A program made the translations under genes and the position numbers. This document shows positions 9,838 through 20,541 of a stretch of DNA of 64,000 bases, one piece after another (positions within the stretch are counted from its first letter, which is position 1; every line of letters starts with the position of its first letter). Source of the DNA: Gaeumannomyces sp. JS-464 (Eukaryota > Ascomycota > Sordariomycetes > Magnaporthales > Magnaporthaceae); the NCBI GenBank assembly GCA_002197995.1, contig NGZR01000004.1, positions 3,658,001 through 3,722,000 on the forward strand, read 5' to 3'. The notes beneath the pieces are model-generated. The model did no database searches. It saw only the letters and a list, made by a program, of their open reading frames with translations, and was not told where the DNA came from.

Positions 9838-12603
9838 ATGCCCGGCGAGCGCACTCCGCTGATCTCCTCCGTCGGCGTCGGCCCGCCCGTGCGCCGCTAC
9901 CCTCACAATGTCGTGCGCCGCTTCTGCACCATTGCCCTGTCGTCCACCCTGATATGGTTCTTCGGCGTCCTTGTCCTGACCTCCATCTTCGGCCGGGACG
10001 TGCCGCACCGCCACCGCCATGGCCGCCCGGACGATGGCTGGTCCTGGCCCGGCCACAAAGGACCGCCACCTGTCCTACGACCAGCTGCGCGACATCCTCC
10101 GCGACGAGCCGAGCAGCGAGCTCGCAGAAGAGTGGAGCCATTACTACACCGATGGTGCTCATCTCGCTGGACAAAACTTCTCACAGGTGTGATGCGCCGA
10201 GGTTGCCCCTATTTCACCGTGCCGGAGCAACATACTATACATGATCACGTGCTCACTCCCTAAAATACAGGCTGTCTGGACCAAGGACAAGTGGGAGTCG
10301 TGGGGCATCAAGTCATCCATCGTCTCGTACGATGTCTACCTCAACTACCCCGTCGACCACCGTCTCGCGCTTCTGGAGGCGCCCAAGAAGTCCAAGGGCA
10401 CGTCAGACCCGTCATCGTGGAAGGTCTCGTTCGAGGCCTCGCTCACCGAGGATGTCATAGACGAGGACCCACCACTTCCCGCAAAGACTCTATCCCCACA
10501 TTCCACGGGTACTCGGCCAGCGGCAACGTCACGGCTAGCTACGTCTATGTCAACTATGGCACCTACCAGGACTTTGAGGACCTCCTACGCGCCAACGTGT
10601 CCCTAAAGGGCAACATTGCCATCGCCCGCTACGGCGGCATCTTCCGTGGGCTCAAGGTCAAGCGAGCCCAGGAGTTGGGTATGGTCGCCGTTGTCCTGTA
10701 CTCAGACCCGGGCGACGACGGTGAAGACAGTGACTACTCGGACCCGGATGACCCCAAGTCTGCTAGCAAGAGCGACGAGCCCTACCCCAAGGGCCCCAGG
10801 CGCCAGGCCAGCTCCGTCCAGCGTGGCAGCGCCCAGTTCCTTAGCATCGCCCCCGGCGACCCGACCACTCCGGCTACCCGTCCAAGCCCGGTGCTCCACG
10901 CCAAGACCCCCACGGCCTTATCGCGAGCATCCCCTCGCTGCCCATCTCGTACGCGGACGCACTGCCCATCCTCAAGGCCCTCAACGGCAACGGACCAAAC
11001 TCCGACGACCTCGGCAGCAGTTGGGCCCGGAACCGCGGGCTTAGATCCAAGGGCGTCAAGTACAACATTGGCCCATCCCCGGCTGGCGTGGCCTTAAACG
11101 TGTACAACGAGCAGAAATATGTCACGACTCCGCTTTGGAATGTAATCGGCGTCATCAACGGCTCCATCCCTGACGAGGTCATCGTCGTAGGCAACCATCG
11201 TGACGCCTGGGTAAGATGCCGTTCCTGCTCATCAAAGCCGCTCCCGAGACGCTTGCTCACACAGATTGTTCATGCATAGATCGTTGGAGGCGCAGGAGAC
11301 CCGAATAGTGGATCTGCCGTTATCAACGAAGTCATCCGTAGCTTCGGCAAGGCCCTTGAGGCTGGGTGGAAGCCCCTCCGCACCATCGTGTTTGCCTCGT
11401 GGGACGGTGAGGAGTACTCCCTCATTGGGAGCACCGAATGGGTCGAAGAGCATCTGCCCTGGCTTAGCGCCACCAGTGTCGCCTACCTGAATGTGGATGT
11501 TGCGGTTTCGGGCCCCCAGTTCAAGGCAGCCGGCGCGCCTCTGCTCGACGCCCTCCTGCACGAGATCACAGGCGAGGTGCAGTCGCCCAACCAGACAGTC
11601 AAGGGTCAAACCGTGCGCGACGTCTGGGGCGGCTCCATCGACATCATCGGCAGCGGCAGCGACTTCACGGCGTTCCAGGACTATGCGGGCATCCCCTGCC
11701 TCGACATTGGCTTCACCGCGTCCGCTTCCAGCCCTGTCTACCACTATCACAGCAACTACGATAGTTTCCACTGGATGGCCAAGTTCGGCGACCCGGGCTT
11801 CGTCTATCACCGCACCATGGCCCAGATCCTGGGCCTCCTGACGGCTAAGCTCGCTGATAAGCCCGTCATCTCCTTCGGCGCCAAGGACTACGCCGAAGCT
11901 CTAGCCTCGTACGTCGACAAGGTCGAGCGCAAACTCGACGCCGCCATGTCGCCCGATGACCACCTGCATTCGCCGCCCACAAGCCGCTGGGCGCCGTAGA
12001 CGCCAGGCTGAGTGAGGAGCAGCGCCTGTTTGAGCTGCGCGCGAGCCACCGCACCCGGGCCGGGAACACAAGGGGGAGGCCGCGCACTTCAAGAAGGAGC
12101 TAGGCCGGCTGCACGACGCGGCGTGGAAGCTGACGCAGAAGGCGACCGAGGTCGACGCGCGGGCCGAGGAGCTCAAGCGCAGGGCCGACGAGGACCTGCC
12201 GTGGTGGAAGTGGCCCGCCAAGCTCAAGCTCGCGCTCGAGATCCGCGCCCTCAACACGAGGCTCAAGTTTGTCGAGCGTCACTTTATCCACCAGCCGGGC
12301 CTGGATGGCCGGAGCTGGTACAAGGTGCGTTTATATGTGTATTCGAATACCCGCCCCCCTTGGTTTTGATTTGTTGCCGCTGACCGTGACATCTCCTCTC
12401 GACAGTCGGTTGTGTTTGCGCCTGGCCTCTGGACCGGCTACGCTGGGGCCGTCTTCCCCGGCCTGCAGGAGAGCATCGACTCGCGCGACTTTGAGAACGC
12501 GGTTCGGTGGGTTGGCATCATCGAGGATTGCATACTGAAGGCTGCCGACGGTCTCGACCTCGACAAGAAGCACCACCATCACCATTGGCCATCGGTGTTT
12601 TAA
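9838..12603 (+). CDS. M28 zinc carboxypeptidase, glutamate carboxypeptidase II-like (frame broken)
   Basis: A type II membrane metallopeptidase of the GCPII/transferrin-receptor-like family, which trims peptides on the outer or vacuolar face. After a short basic tail, a membrane anchor lies at about residues 30-50 (FCTIALSSTLIWFFGVLVL). Four exons: 9838-10186, 10271-11210, 11280-12324 and 12406-12603. The protease-associated insert is followed by the peptidase core with zinc and catalytic motifs GNHRDAW (11190-11210), DPNSGSA (11298), SWDGEE (11400), YLNVDVAV (11497) and YHYHSNYDS (11740), then the helical dimerisation domain ending KKHHHHHWPSVF. The frame breaks five times: near 10057 (one extra base), 10472, 10877, 11961 and 12065 (one missing each). 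With these set aside, all exon phases agree and a product of about 844 residues results, the usual family size. Sequencing error or a young pseudogene are both possible; the intact motifs favour error. Confidence 0.8.
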
Positions 12604-13957
12604 GAAGCTTTTGTTATGATTTTTACTCTTTTATCGTTTTCTTTTACTCTCGCTGTGGTGTCTTTTTTGTTCAGAATTATGGGCGCACTCTGAAATGTAG
12701 GCGCCCAAAACCGCATTCGTGGGGTCGATGAGGTATCGCCGCGGTAATACATACGCGGCCTGTAGGATAGATTCCAGAACCTAAGAAGTACCCCCCACTG
12801 GAACACGGTTGAAAGTGACATTTCTTTTGAGTGTTGGTGGTACTATCAAGTCTTGGCAACGGTCTTGCATATATTAGGTTGCACCAAAGGAACCTAAACA
12901 AAAACTTGGGGTGGCATGGTAGGACAAAGGCAATAAAGACGCGCCATCATGAGGCCGGTTGCAGACGTCACATCACTAAATCACGCAAGACCTCATAATA
13001 TCATGTTTGGTTTCCCGCAGCGTCAATCCTAAATGTCGGATTCTCAAGAGAACCTTGATATTCCAGTAACTCATACTAAGCCAGCCAGCCATGCCATGCC
13101 ATGCTATGTTTGTTATTTTTCTCCACTTCTTCACTGTTCAGCTATCGCCAGAAGCCAAACAAGCGAAAAGAAAAACGAAAAAAAAAGCAAGCGAAGGGTT
13201 TTTTTTGTTGGGAGTCCTCTCCTCCAAGCAACCAACTGACCATGTGATGCAAATCCAAGAGAAAAACGGCTCTTCCATGAGGCAGCAGAGAAGGTGGAAA
13301 AAGAGACACACCACCACCACCACCACCGCCACCATCAGGACTAGAAATTATCACCCCGCCTCCCCCCTTTCTCCGTTCTTCGTACATACAGGGGTCGAGA
13401 AAAAAAGGGGAGTCAAGTGAGAGAATACGGACGACACCGTAACAAAAAAGCAAACAAAAAAACACGAGTGTATGTGAAACATGAGCAAGAAGGGAGAAAA
13501 ACGTATAGTAATAAGAAGGAATAAGAGAAGAAGAAAAAAATTCCAGTCCCATACAAGGCCGTCATGACATGCGGGGGTATCAGACCAAGAAAAGTCTCGA
13601 CCATAGACGGAGACGTAAGAAAAATAAAAAAAATAAAAAATAAAAAAACGAGGAAACAGGAAGAAGAATAATAAAAACCAAGAAAACCGACCGACCCCGC
13701 CGAGTCTGGAAGAGGCGCCCGGCAGCACTGAACCCCGCTCCCTCGAGACGCCCCCAACGTAGGCGGGGAGGGAGATGATGAGGTAGACCAGATATGTGCA
13801 CAGAATGTGCTTGGTGTCGTGGGGCGTCGTGTCGATCGGAAACGGGGCTTGCCCAAAAGGTATATATAAAAATGTCGTGCACCATGTATAAAGCAAATGC
13901 CGAGCGAGCGTCAATGAACACTCGCTGTTTGTTTAATTTGCTCTTGCCAAAGAGCAA
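12604..13957. other. Intergenic, convergent 3' ends
   Basis: This span separates the stops of the peptidase and Spa2 genes. It is rich in A-tracts on the plus strand (13440-13680) and holds a short CCA repeat at 13308-13330. The long minus-strand open frames there are phenylalanine- and serine-rich low-complexity shadows of those A-tracts. No gene supported. Confidence 0.55.
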
Positions 13958-16955
13958 TCATGAAAAGTCATCGGCGCCGTTGGGAAGGACGAGCCTGTCC
14001 ACCTGCTGGACGAGCTCCTTGGACTCGCGCGCGATGCCAAACGCGATCGGCGGGAGCGTCTGCGTCCACATGCGCCACTCCCTGGTGCCGGGGCCGTTGC
14101 CCGCGTTGGCGAGCTCCTGCCCGTGGTCGCCGGCCTCGAGGAGGCGCTCCCGAGAGTCCTGCAGCCGCTGCACCAGGTTGCCGTTGCCGCTGCGCTCGTC
14201 TCGCCCACAATCTTGTCGACCACGTTTGCGACCCGGCCGATCTCGCCCCTGAGCGTCTCGATCCCTGGTCGCTCCTGATGGCTGCGACCAGCTCCTGGAT
14301 GTCTGAGATGAGGACGGCCGTTTGGTCCTCGAGATAGATCTGAAACACGGATCACAGTCAGGTTTCAAGTACTGCCAAAAGGATGCAGAACACTGTATGT
14401 ATGGTTTCCGAGGTAGCTTACCTTGAGATCCTCGTTCCGGCTATCCCGCGACGGCGGCATGCCGTAGCCGTTGCCGTTGGAGGCGTAGCCGTTGGGAGCC
14501 GGAGGGAGGTTCTTATTCGTGCCCGCGCCATACCCGCCGTTCATGTTGGCGCCGATGCCCAGTCCGTTGCTGCGCCCACCGACCGGGCCACCAAAGCGGT
14601 CCCGAGACTCGCGCGGGGATGTGACAGGGCTGTAGGCCGAAGACTGGATGCTAGCGCGACTGTCGACTATGCCCTGGAGCGATGGTGGCGGCGAGGATCT
14701 CCTTCTGGGATATTGTGCTTGTGGTGAGAGGTGTCGGGGCCTGGCTCCTGGGCGAGAGAACCCAATGGACCCGTTCGGAGTGACGGTTTCGTCGTCATCA
14801 TCATCGAGCTCGCCAGCAGGCGTCGGTCGGATCTTGACATTCCGCAGCAGCTCGACCACTGCGGCGACGAGGTGGGATGCGGCCGCATCGAGGAGCGAGA
14901 CGGGGGAGATTCCGGCGGCGGCGGCGAAGTTCTTGGCCGCGGTGATGAGGTTGTTGGCTGTGGACGAGATGCGACCCCGGAGGCGCGAGTGTTGCTGGCG
15001 CTGCTCCTCGCTGCTGCCGGCAGCGCCATCCTCCATGTCCTTGATGATGCGACGGACATTGACAACAACAGCCTTCATGGGCTCCATTACCTTCTCAGGC
15101 TCGCCGGAGCGGGCGCGCTGAAGCAGCTCGTCGATCGAAAGCTGGAATTTGGTGACGTGGACGTCCTTAACCAGCCCGTTCTCCGTCGTGAAGCCCCTTT
15201 CGCGCAAGTACTTCGTCGCGTCCTGCTCCATGGCCAGGCCCATCGAGGTGGCGCGCATGTTCCGCAGCTGCGTCTTGGTGAGCGTGTAGCGATTCCTCCA
15301 ATCCCGCGCCTCCTGCTCGAGCTGCTCGATCGTCCTCTCCAGCTCGCTCTGCTTTTGCCAGGCGGCCCCGCTCTGCTGCGAGAGCGTCCTCATCTCGCGC
15401 ATGAGCTCTTGCGCGTCACGTTGTACCTCCTCCGTCACCTGCTCCTGCTCCCTGAGTGTCCTGCGCAGCTCCTCGTTCTCCCGCTCTAGGTCCGCGTTGC
15501 CACCTCCACGTCCGTTGCCGGCGTTTTGTCGCAGATCCTCAATCTCGTCCTGCATTCGGCGCGTGTCGGCGGCGTGATCGTCCCTGATGCGATCCAGCTC
15601 CTGCTTAAGGCGGTCGTTAAGGCTTTGGGCCTCGGAAAGTTGGCCCTCAAGATCCAGGCGAGCGTCATCCCATGCCTTCTTATCAACATTTGCTACCGTC
15701 GCCTGACGTCGCTGATCATCCTGGATCGACTCGAGCTGCTCGTCCTTTTTCCTCATGTCTTCCTGCATAGCCTCGAGCTTTTCCTTCAGTTCCCGTACCT
15801 GGACCTCATAGTCATCCAGTAACCTCCGGTCGGCCTAGAAGCAAGAAAAATGTGAGTACAGGTCTGTCCTGACCATGGCCACAAACACACTGGCAACAAG
15901 GCAAGGTGAGGAAGGCACCGCAAAAGCGACATACCTCGGAGAGCGCACTGCTTGGCTCGTTGCCGCCGCTCCGGGCCAGGTTTTGAGTCTTGATTCCTAA
16001 TGCGTCACCGTTCGGCGCGCCCACCGGGCTGAGCGGTGAGTCGTCGTCGTCGTCATCCTCTTCGACCATGGTGCTCTTGTTCGGCACGATGGTATTGCTT
16101 TGCGACTGTTTGGCCAGAGGCCGCTCGAAGCCTCCTGGTGGCAACCCAGGAGACGGAGGGATTCCGTATGCAGAGCCCAGGGCCGCACTCCTAATCGAGC
16201 TGGCCTCGGACGGCCGCCTTGCCCTGCTCTGGCTCCTTGGAGGGAATCCGTTCATGCCATTAATCGGGGTATTAGATCGACTCGACATCCTCATCGAGGC
16301 GGGGCTGTTGACACGAGGAATATCTCCGCCGATGACGCGGGGTATCCTGCGCTCGAGCTCGGTGAATACATCGGTGGCCAGGTCGCGGAAGCGCGGAGGG
16401 GGTAGCGACGAGAGCTTTTGGCGAGCCTGGTTGCGTTTGGGGTGGAAGTTGTCTCTCGGCAGGAGGTACTTGGGAGGCGGTTCTGAGTTTGGCGGAGGAT
16501 ATCGTCGGTTCAGTTCGTCGTAGACGTCGGTACTGAGTTCGAGGAACTGAACGGCAGTCAGGCGCTGCAGCTTGTCGCGTGCCTTATTCGGGGCTGGGGG
16601 CTGGCCGTTTTGGGATGTGGCGCCGAGGAAGCGCTTGAGGACCACATAGTGCTCGCCCAACGACCTCGCCTCCCTCGTCCCTCACGCTCCTGCCGCTCTC
16701 GCTCCTGGCGTACTGGCCGATGCCGGCGCTGGACCGGCCGACGGAGGGTGGTGGGGAGGGCCCGCCGGCGCTGCGAGGGCCGGGCGGGAATCCGCCGTTC
16801 ATGGCTCCAATCGAGCCGCCCGAAGCGGGGGGTGTTATGATATTGCCGCGACCGTTGGGATAGGGACCGTCCTTGTCCATCGGGGGAGAATATCCGGCCC
16901 AGTCGTTGCCGCCTATAGAAGTTGGTGGTGACAGCGGTGCATTGCGACCATTCAT
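13958..16955 (-). CDS. spa2: Spa2-like polarisome scaffold
   Basis: Spa2 is the polarisome scaffold at hyphal tips; it organises formin and MAP-kinase partners for polar growth. Three exons: 16955-15935, 15834-14422 and 14339-13958. After a Pro/Gly/Ser-rich start come two Spa2 homology (GIT-type) repeats: HYVVLKRFLG...LQRLTAVQFLELSTDVYDEL and NQARQKLSSLPPPRFRDLAT. A long coiled coil follows (from ADRRLLDDYEVQVRELKEK through the second exon). A Ser/Pro linker then leads to the conserved C-terminal helix bundle, which begins IYLEDQTAVLISDIQELV and ends LPNGADDFS. Frame breaks occur near 16660 (one extra or two missing), 14263 and 14193 (one missing each); exon 3 is 382 bases and becomes 384 with the two restored. 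The domain order makes the identification secure. Confidence 0.9.
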
Positions 16956-19695
16956 GGTATTACGGGAGGGCGATCAAAGGAGCGACTACGATGTAGTGGG
17001 CGGTATTCCTCGAGTTCGAGCCTGACGCTCGCGGCACAAGCGCACGTCGCCGGAGCCGGAGACAGGCGGTGCCAGGCTGGTTGCGACTGTCGCGGCAGCG
17101 TGCAGACTGGCTGGAATTCGGGGGGCGTCACCCGGTTCGGGAAATGCCTCGGATCTGGGGCGTCGTGGGTTGGGTTTGCGCCCAGAGTGTGGGTGGTCGT
17201 GGCTAGAGTTTGGCGAGGTACCAGCGGCGAGAGGGGAAATCGCAGGCTTTGTCTTCGGTTCGGGCTCGCGTGCGGCAGCTGGCTGTCGTGGTTCACGAAA
17301 ACGTCTGGGCTGGTCTGGGTCGAAAATGACGCCCGAGTTCTTCACGTTCCCCCCAGGTTCCCAGATTGATTCAGCGTGACGGGGAATCCGCGACGCATGA
17401 AACGTGTAGGGCAGGCGGCAAGGGTGCAGCCACCAATGAAGCAGCCGTCTGATATGCCCAGCCCGCCGGCTCGTAGCCCCAGTAGGAAAAAAAAAAAATA
17501 AGGAGCAGCGGAGCAGTCGGTTATGCCCGCAATCTAGATGGGCTGTTGGATGGTCGTCGTCGTGGCAGCCGGCAGCGATGCAGGCTGGAAAGGCGGTGTT
17601 GGGTGAAAGGACCGAAGCGACACCAGGTCCGAGTGGTTTTGGTTCGACGGGCTGCAGGTGGTTACCTACCGACAGGTCAGTACCCTCGGTGCTGTCGACG
17701 ACGGCTGGCGGCAGGCAGCTGCTGGCTCAGGCATTACCTGATCAACTCCTTTCTTCGATCGATCGATCGCCAATCCGGAGACGAACAGGCAGGTCTGCAC
17801 TGTATTTCCAACCCACCACTACGGGCCCGCGTCCCGGAAAAAAGAAAACGATAAAACAAAGAAAAGAAAGATCGGGGAGCCAAACAGACCCAGCGGCAGG
17901 AAGCGAGGGAGAAGACGCTCGTGCGGGCTGGCTCTGGGACAATTCGCGGCGCGGCGCGAGGGTGGGATGCGAGGATGCAAAGCCCCTTTCCTTCTTTTTC
18001 CTGCAGCACACCGAGGCTAAGACAGACGGACGGAATTTGCGGGCCAGGGGACGCACTGTTAGCGCGGGCGATTCCCCTGATGATGATGATAGTGATGGGC
18101 GGTGGCGCCGTCCCCTTGATGCACGGCGGCAGCCCGTGGTTGGCCTGGGAGCTGGACTCCAAAACTCGTTCGAGGGCGAGCGCGCGCTACTGCGAGCCGG
18201 GCCAGTGCTACCCGGGTGCAGCAATTGATTGGACGGACTGGGGCAGAAACCGTGGGCGCGGGCGTGCGAGTTTCGAGGGCTGGCGCTCTGGCACAAAATA
18301 TGTCTGGCTGCTTGGGAGGGGACAATGAGCGAGGGATCACGCGCGGCCTCTATTCGCGCTCGTGGAAAATTAGGAAAAGATCCAAAAGCAGAGTGCGGAA
18401 GCGACGCGGCAACTGGGCTGGGACGGGGACAAAGAGGTTTTACGCGATGGATGGGGGCCCGGTGCTAGTGCGCCTTCATTATTATTTCATTTTTTTCATT
18501 GTATTTTCTTATTGCACTCGATTCTGCGCCCCCTCGTGCACATCTCATTACCCGCCGGCAAGTGCAAAGGGCAAAGGGGAGGAGCACCCCCCGGCGCATT
18601 GCGCGGAATCGAGAGCTTCCATTTCGCCTAAGGGCAAGGGGTCCGCGAGTTGTCGGCCTGGGAAGCGTGCCCGACCTGCGACCGACAGCAGGGAAAACCA
18701 CGATGAAAGGGGCACACCCAACCCACTTTTCAGAGTGTTTCTGGGGGACCCAGCCCGCGATTCCTTGGACTGCTCTCGGCCTCGCATAACCAGCAAATCT
18801 CAAGGCCCCGGCGTCGCAATGGACTCCGCAGAAACCCACACGCACAGCGTGCGCGAAGGCCACGAGCCCCTGATCGGTGGCCGAAAAGGCTGGAGAAAGA
18901 AGGCTGGAGGAATGGAGAGAGGGCGGCGCCCAGCCAGACTCCCGCTCAGGCGGTCCAGCCTGCCATCGAACCCGAACCGGCCGAGATCAAAGAGCGGACG
19001 GACGCCGGGCTGGGGCTGGGCTGGGTGGCTAGTGTTGGTTGGAGTCTGTATACTCTATCACTGGTAGTGCTGCTCCAACAGACAACAGCATATCCTTACA
19101 GACACAGAGGCAGACAAACAAGTTTTCACCGCTGTGTCAGTCGGCGGGATTTGCAGATCTGACAAGAAACAACAAGAACCATGACGTCTGATAGCGAAGT
19201 CTTCTCGACTCGGGGCTCCGCATCGAATTCCACGCGCTGCCCGGGGGGTTGGTCTGCTTCAGCTGCGCCACCCAGCCCTCCCGGCAAGTGAGTTAGTTGG
19301 GAGGCCCCGACAAGTCGAAGCCTCGGAACCGGCCACACCCCCAACGGTCTCCCCAAAATCGCGTCTTGGCGTGTCGGCCGCTTTGACTCGGGCACGTCGG
19401 GCTCAGATGGACGCGTCGATCCGATGGTGGAGAGAAACTTTCCGAGGACTTGACTCCTGTCGCCGCCGCACTCGAAATGCGGGTGAGATCTTCAACGCCG
19501 TCGCTTGGATTCCATACATCGGTTATTCAGCAAGGGAATTTTCCATGCTTTCTAGATAAGATGCGTCAAGGTCGAGCAAGATTTCGGACCAGGGGTATCA
19601 TATTTGAACTCCGTAAAAGCATAAAACCGTCCAAGGAGTCAAAGCCTTGAGATCCTTATAGAAGGGCACCCTGTCAACATGTGTCTGTAACACTC
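16956..19695. other. Intergenic, Spa2 upstream region
   Basis: A 2.7 kb span upstream of Spa2 and beyond the 3' end of Ssu72. It is GC-rich with scattered A-tracts (17490-17500) and GATGATGAT repeats near 18080. Long open frames exist on both strands but overlap each other and are rich in Arg, Pro and Gly, typical of non-coding GC-rich DNA. A long leader and promoter for Spa2 is the simplest reading. Confidence 0.5.
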
Positions 19696-20541
19696 TCAGA
19701 ACCACGCCAGAGTCCAGGTTGCGGGCAGGTTCGGCCATCTCTCTTGCCACTCAGCCAAGACCTCTGGCACCCGTTCATCGAAGCCAGACCGGCCTGCGCC
19801 GCCGGCACCGTCAAACACCGCCGCGCCCACCTTGTCCCGCTCCTCCATTGCCACCTTGTTCAGCGACTCGGCCAGATCGAGAATCCCACTGCCTCCAATG
19901 GCCGCCTCCTCGTGATTATCTTTGATGTCGACATTAATGACATGGACGGCACGGTTCAGGGGCGAGCCGCGCGCGTGCAGGTCATCGATGACGGCATCCC
20001 AGCAACGCTCCTCGCAGGTGAACACAATATCGACAACGCCGCCCTCGGTTCCAGCGCTACCGCGATCGCTGGCGTGGTCCAGACGCGGAATGCCGATCTG
20101 CCAGTCCTGCCATCTCTCGGGGTTTCGCTTGACGTTGCGATTCCGGCCCAGCATGTTCAGGATGCCATTGGCCCGGTACAGCCTCGGATCCTTGCTCTCA
20201 AGCTCCTTGTACATGCTGTCGTACGACGTGTCGTTGAACTTGTACACGTTGGGCTGGGTTATTGTAGGCCCGGGAAGGCGTACTAGAGATCCAGTCCCGA
20301 AGGATATGACTGGGAAGTTTGCTTGCGAGAGGCGGAGATGCGCCTCCATTGAACTGGATGGAGTACGAAAAACAGAAGCGGTCAGCGGCCGAAGCTCCAG
20401 CGAGAGAGAGTGTGTAGATAAGGCCATGGCTCACCGATTCTGATTGCTCGCACAGACGGTGCAGAACTTCAGTTTGAAGCCATCTTCGCGCTCCTGCTCA
20501 GGAGCCTGACCCGCGGCAGATCCTCCATTTTGTGTCTCCAT
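19696..20541 (-). CDS. ssu72: Ssu72, RNA polymerase II CTD Ser5 phosphatase
   Basis: Ssu72 removes phosphate from Ser5 of the polymerase II C-terminal repeat and works in the cleavage/polyadenylation complex in the nucleus. Exon 1 (20541-20435) encodes [12 protein letters not shown]...[15 protein letters not shown] and ends in phase 2; exon 2 (20353-19696) continues SMEAH. The junction recreates the low-molecular-weight tyrosine-phosphatase loop C-x5-R-S (Cys30 to Ser37: CASNQNRS), which carries the catalytic cysteine. Further hallmarks are [34 protein letters not shown], a conserved [19 protein letters not shown] stretch and [15 protein letters not shown]. The ending TLAWF matches the family. 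The protein is 254 residues, near the usual fungal length, with an intact frame. Confidence 0.95.

Noticed and set aside
13351..13914. Long overlapping minus-strand frames rich in Phe, Ser and Leu
   Set aside because: They are the reverse of A-rich 3' untranslated DNA and appear in all frames at once, so they are composition artefacts.
17546..18340. Several 100-280 codon frames on both strands upstream of Spa2
   Set aside because: Frames overlap on opposite strands and are Arg/Pro/Gly-rich without any motif, as expected for GC-rich non-coding DNA.
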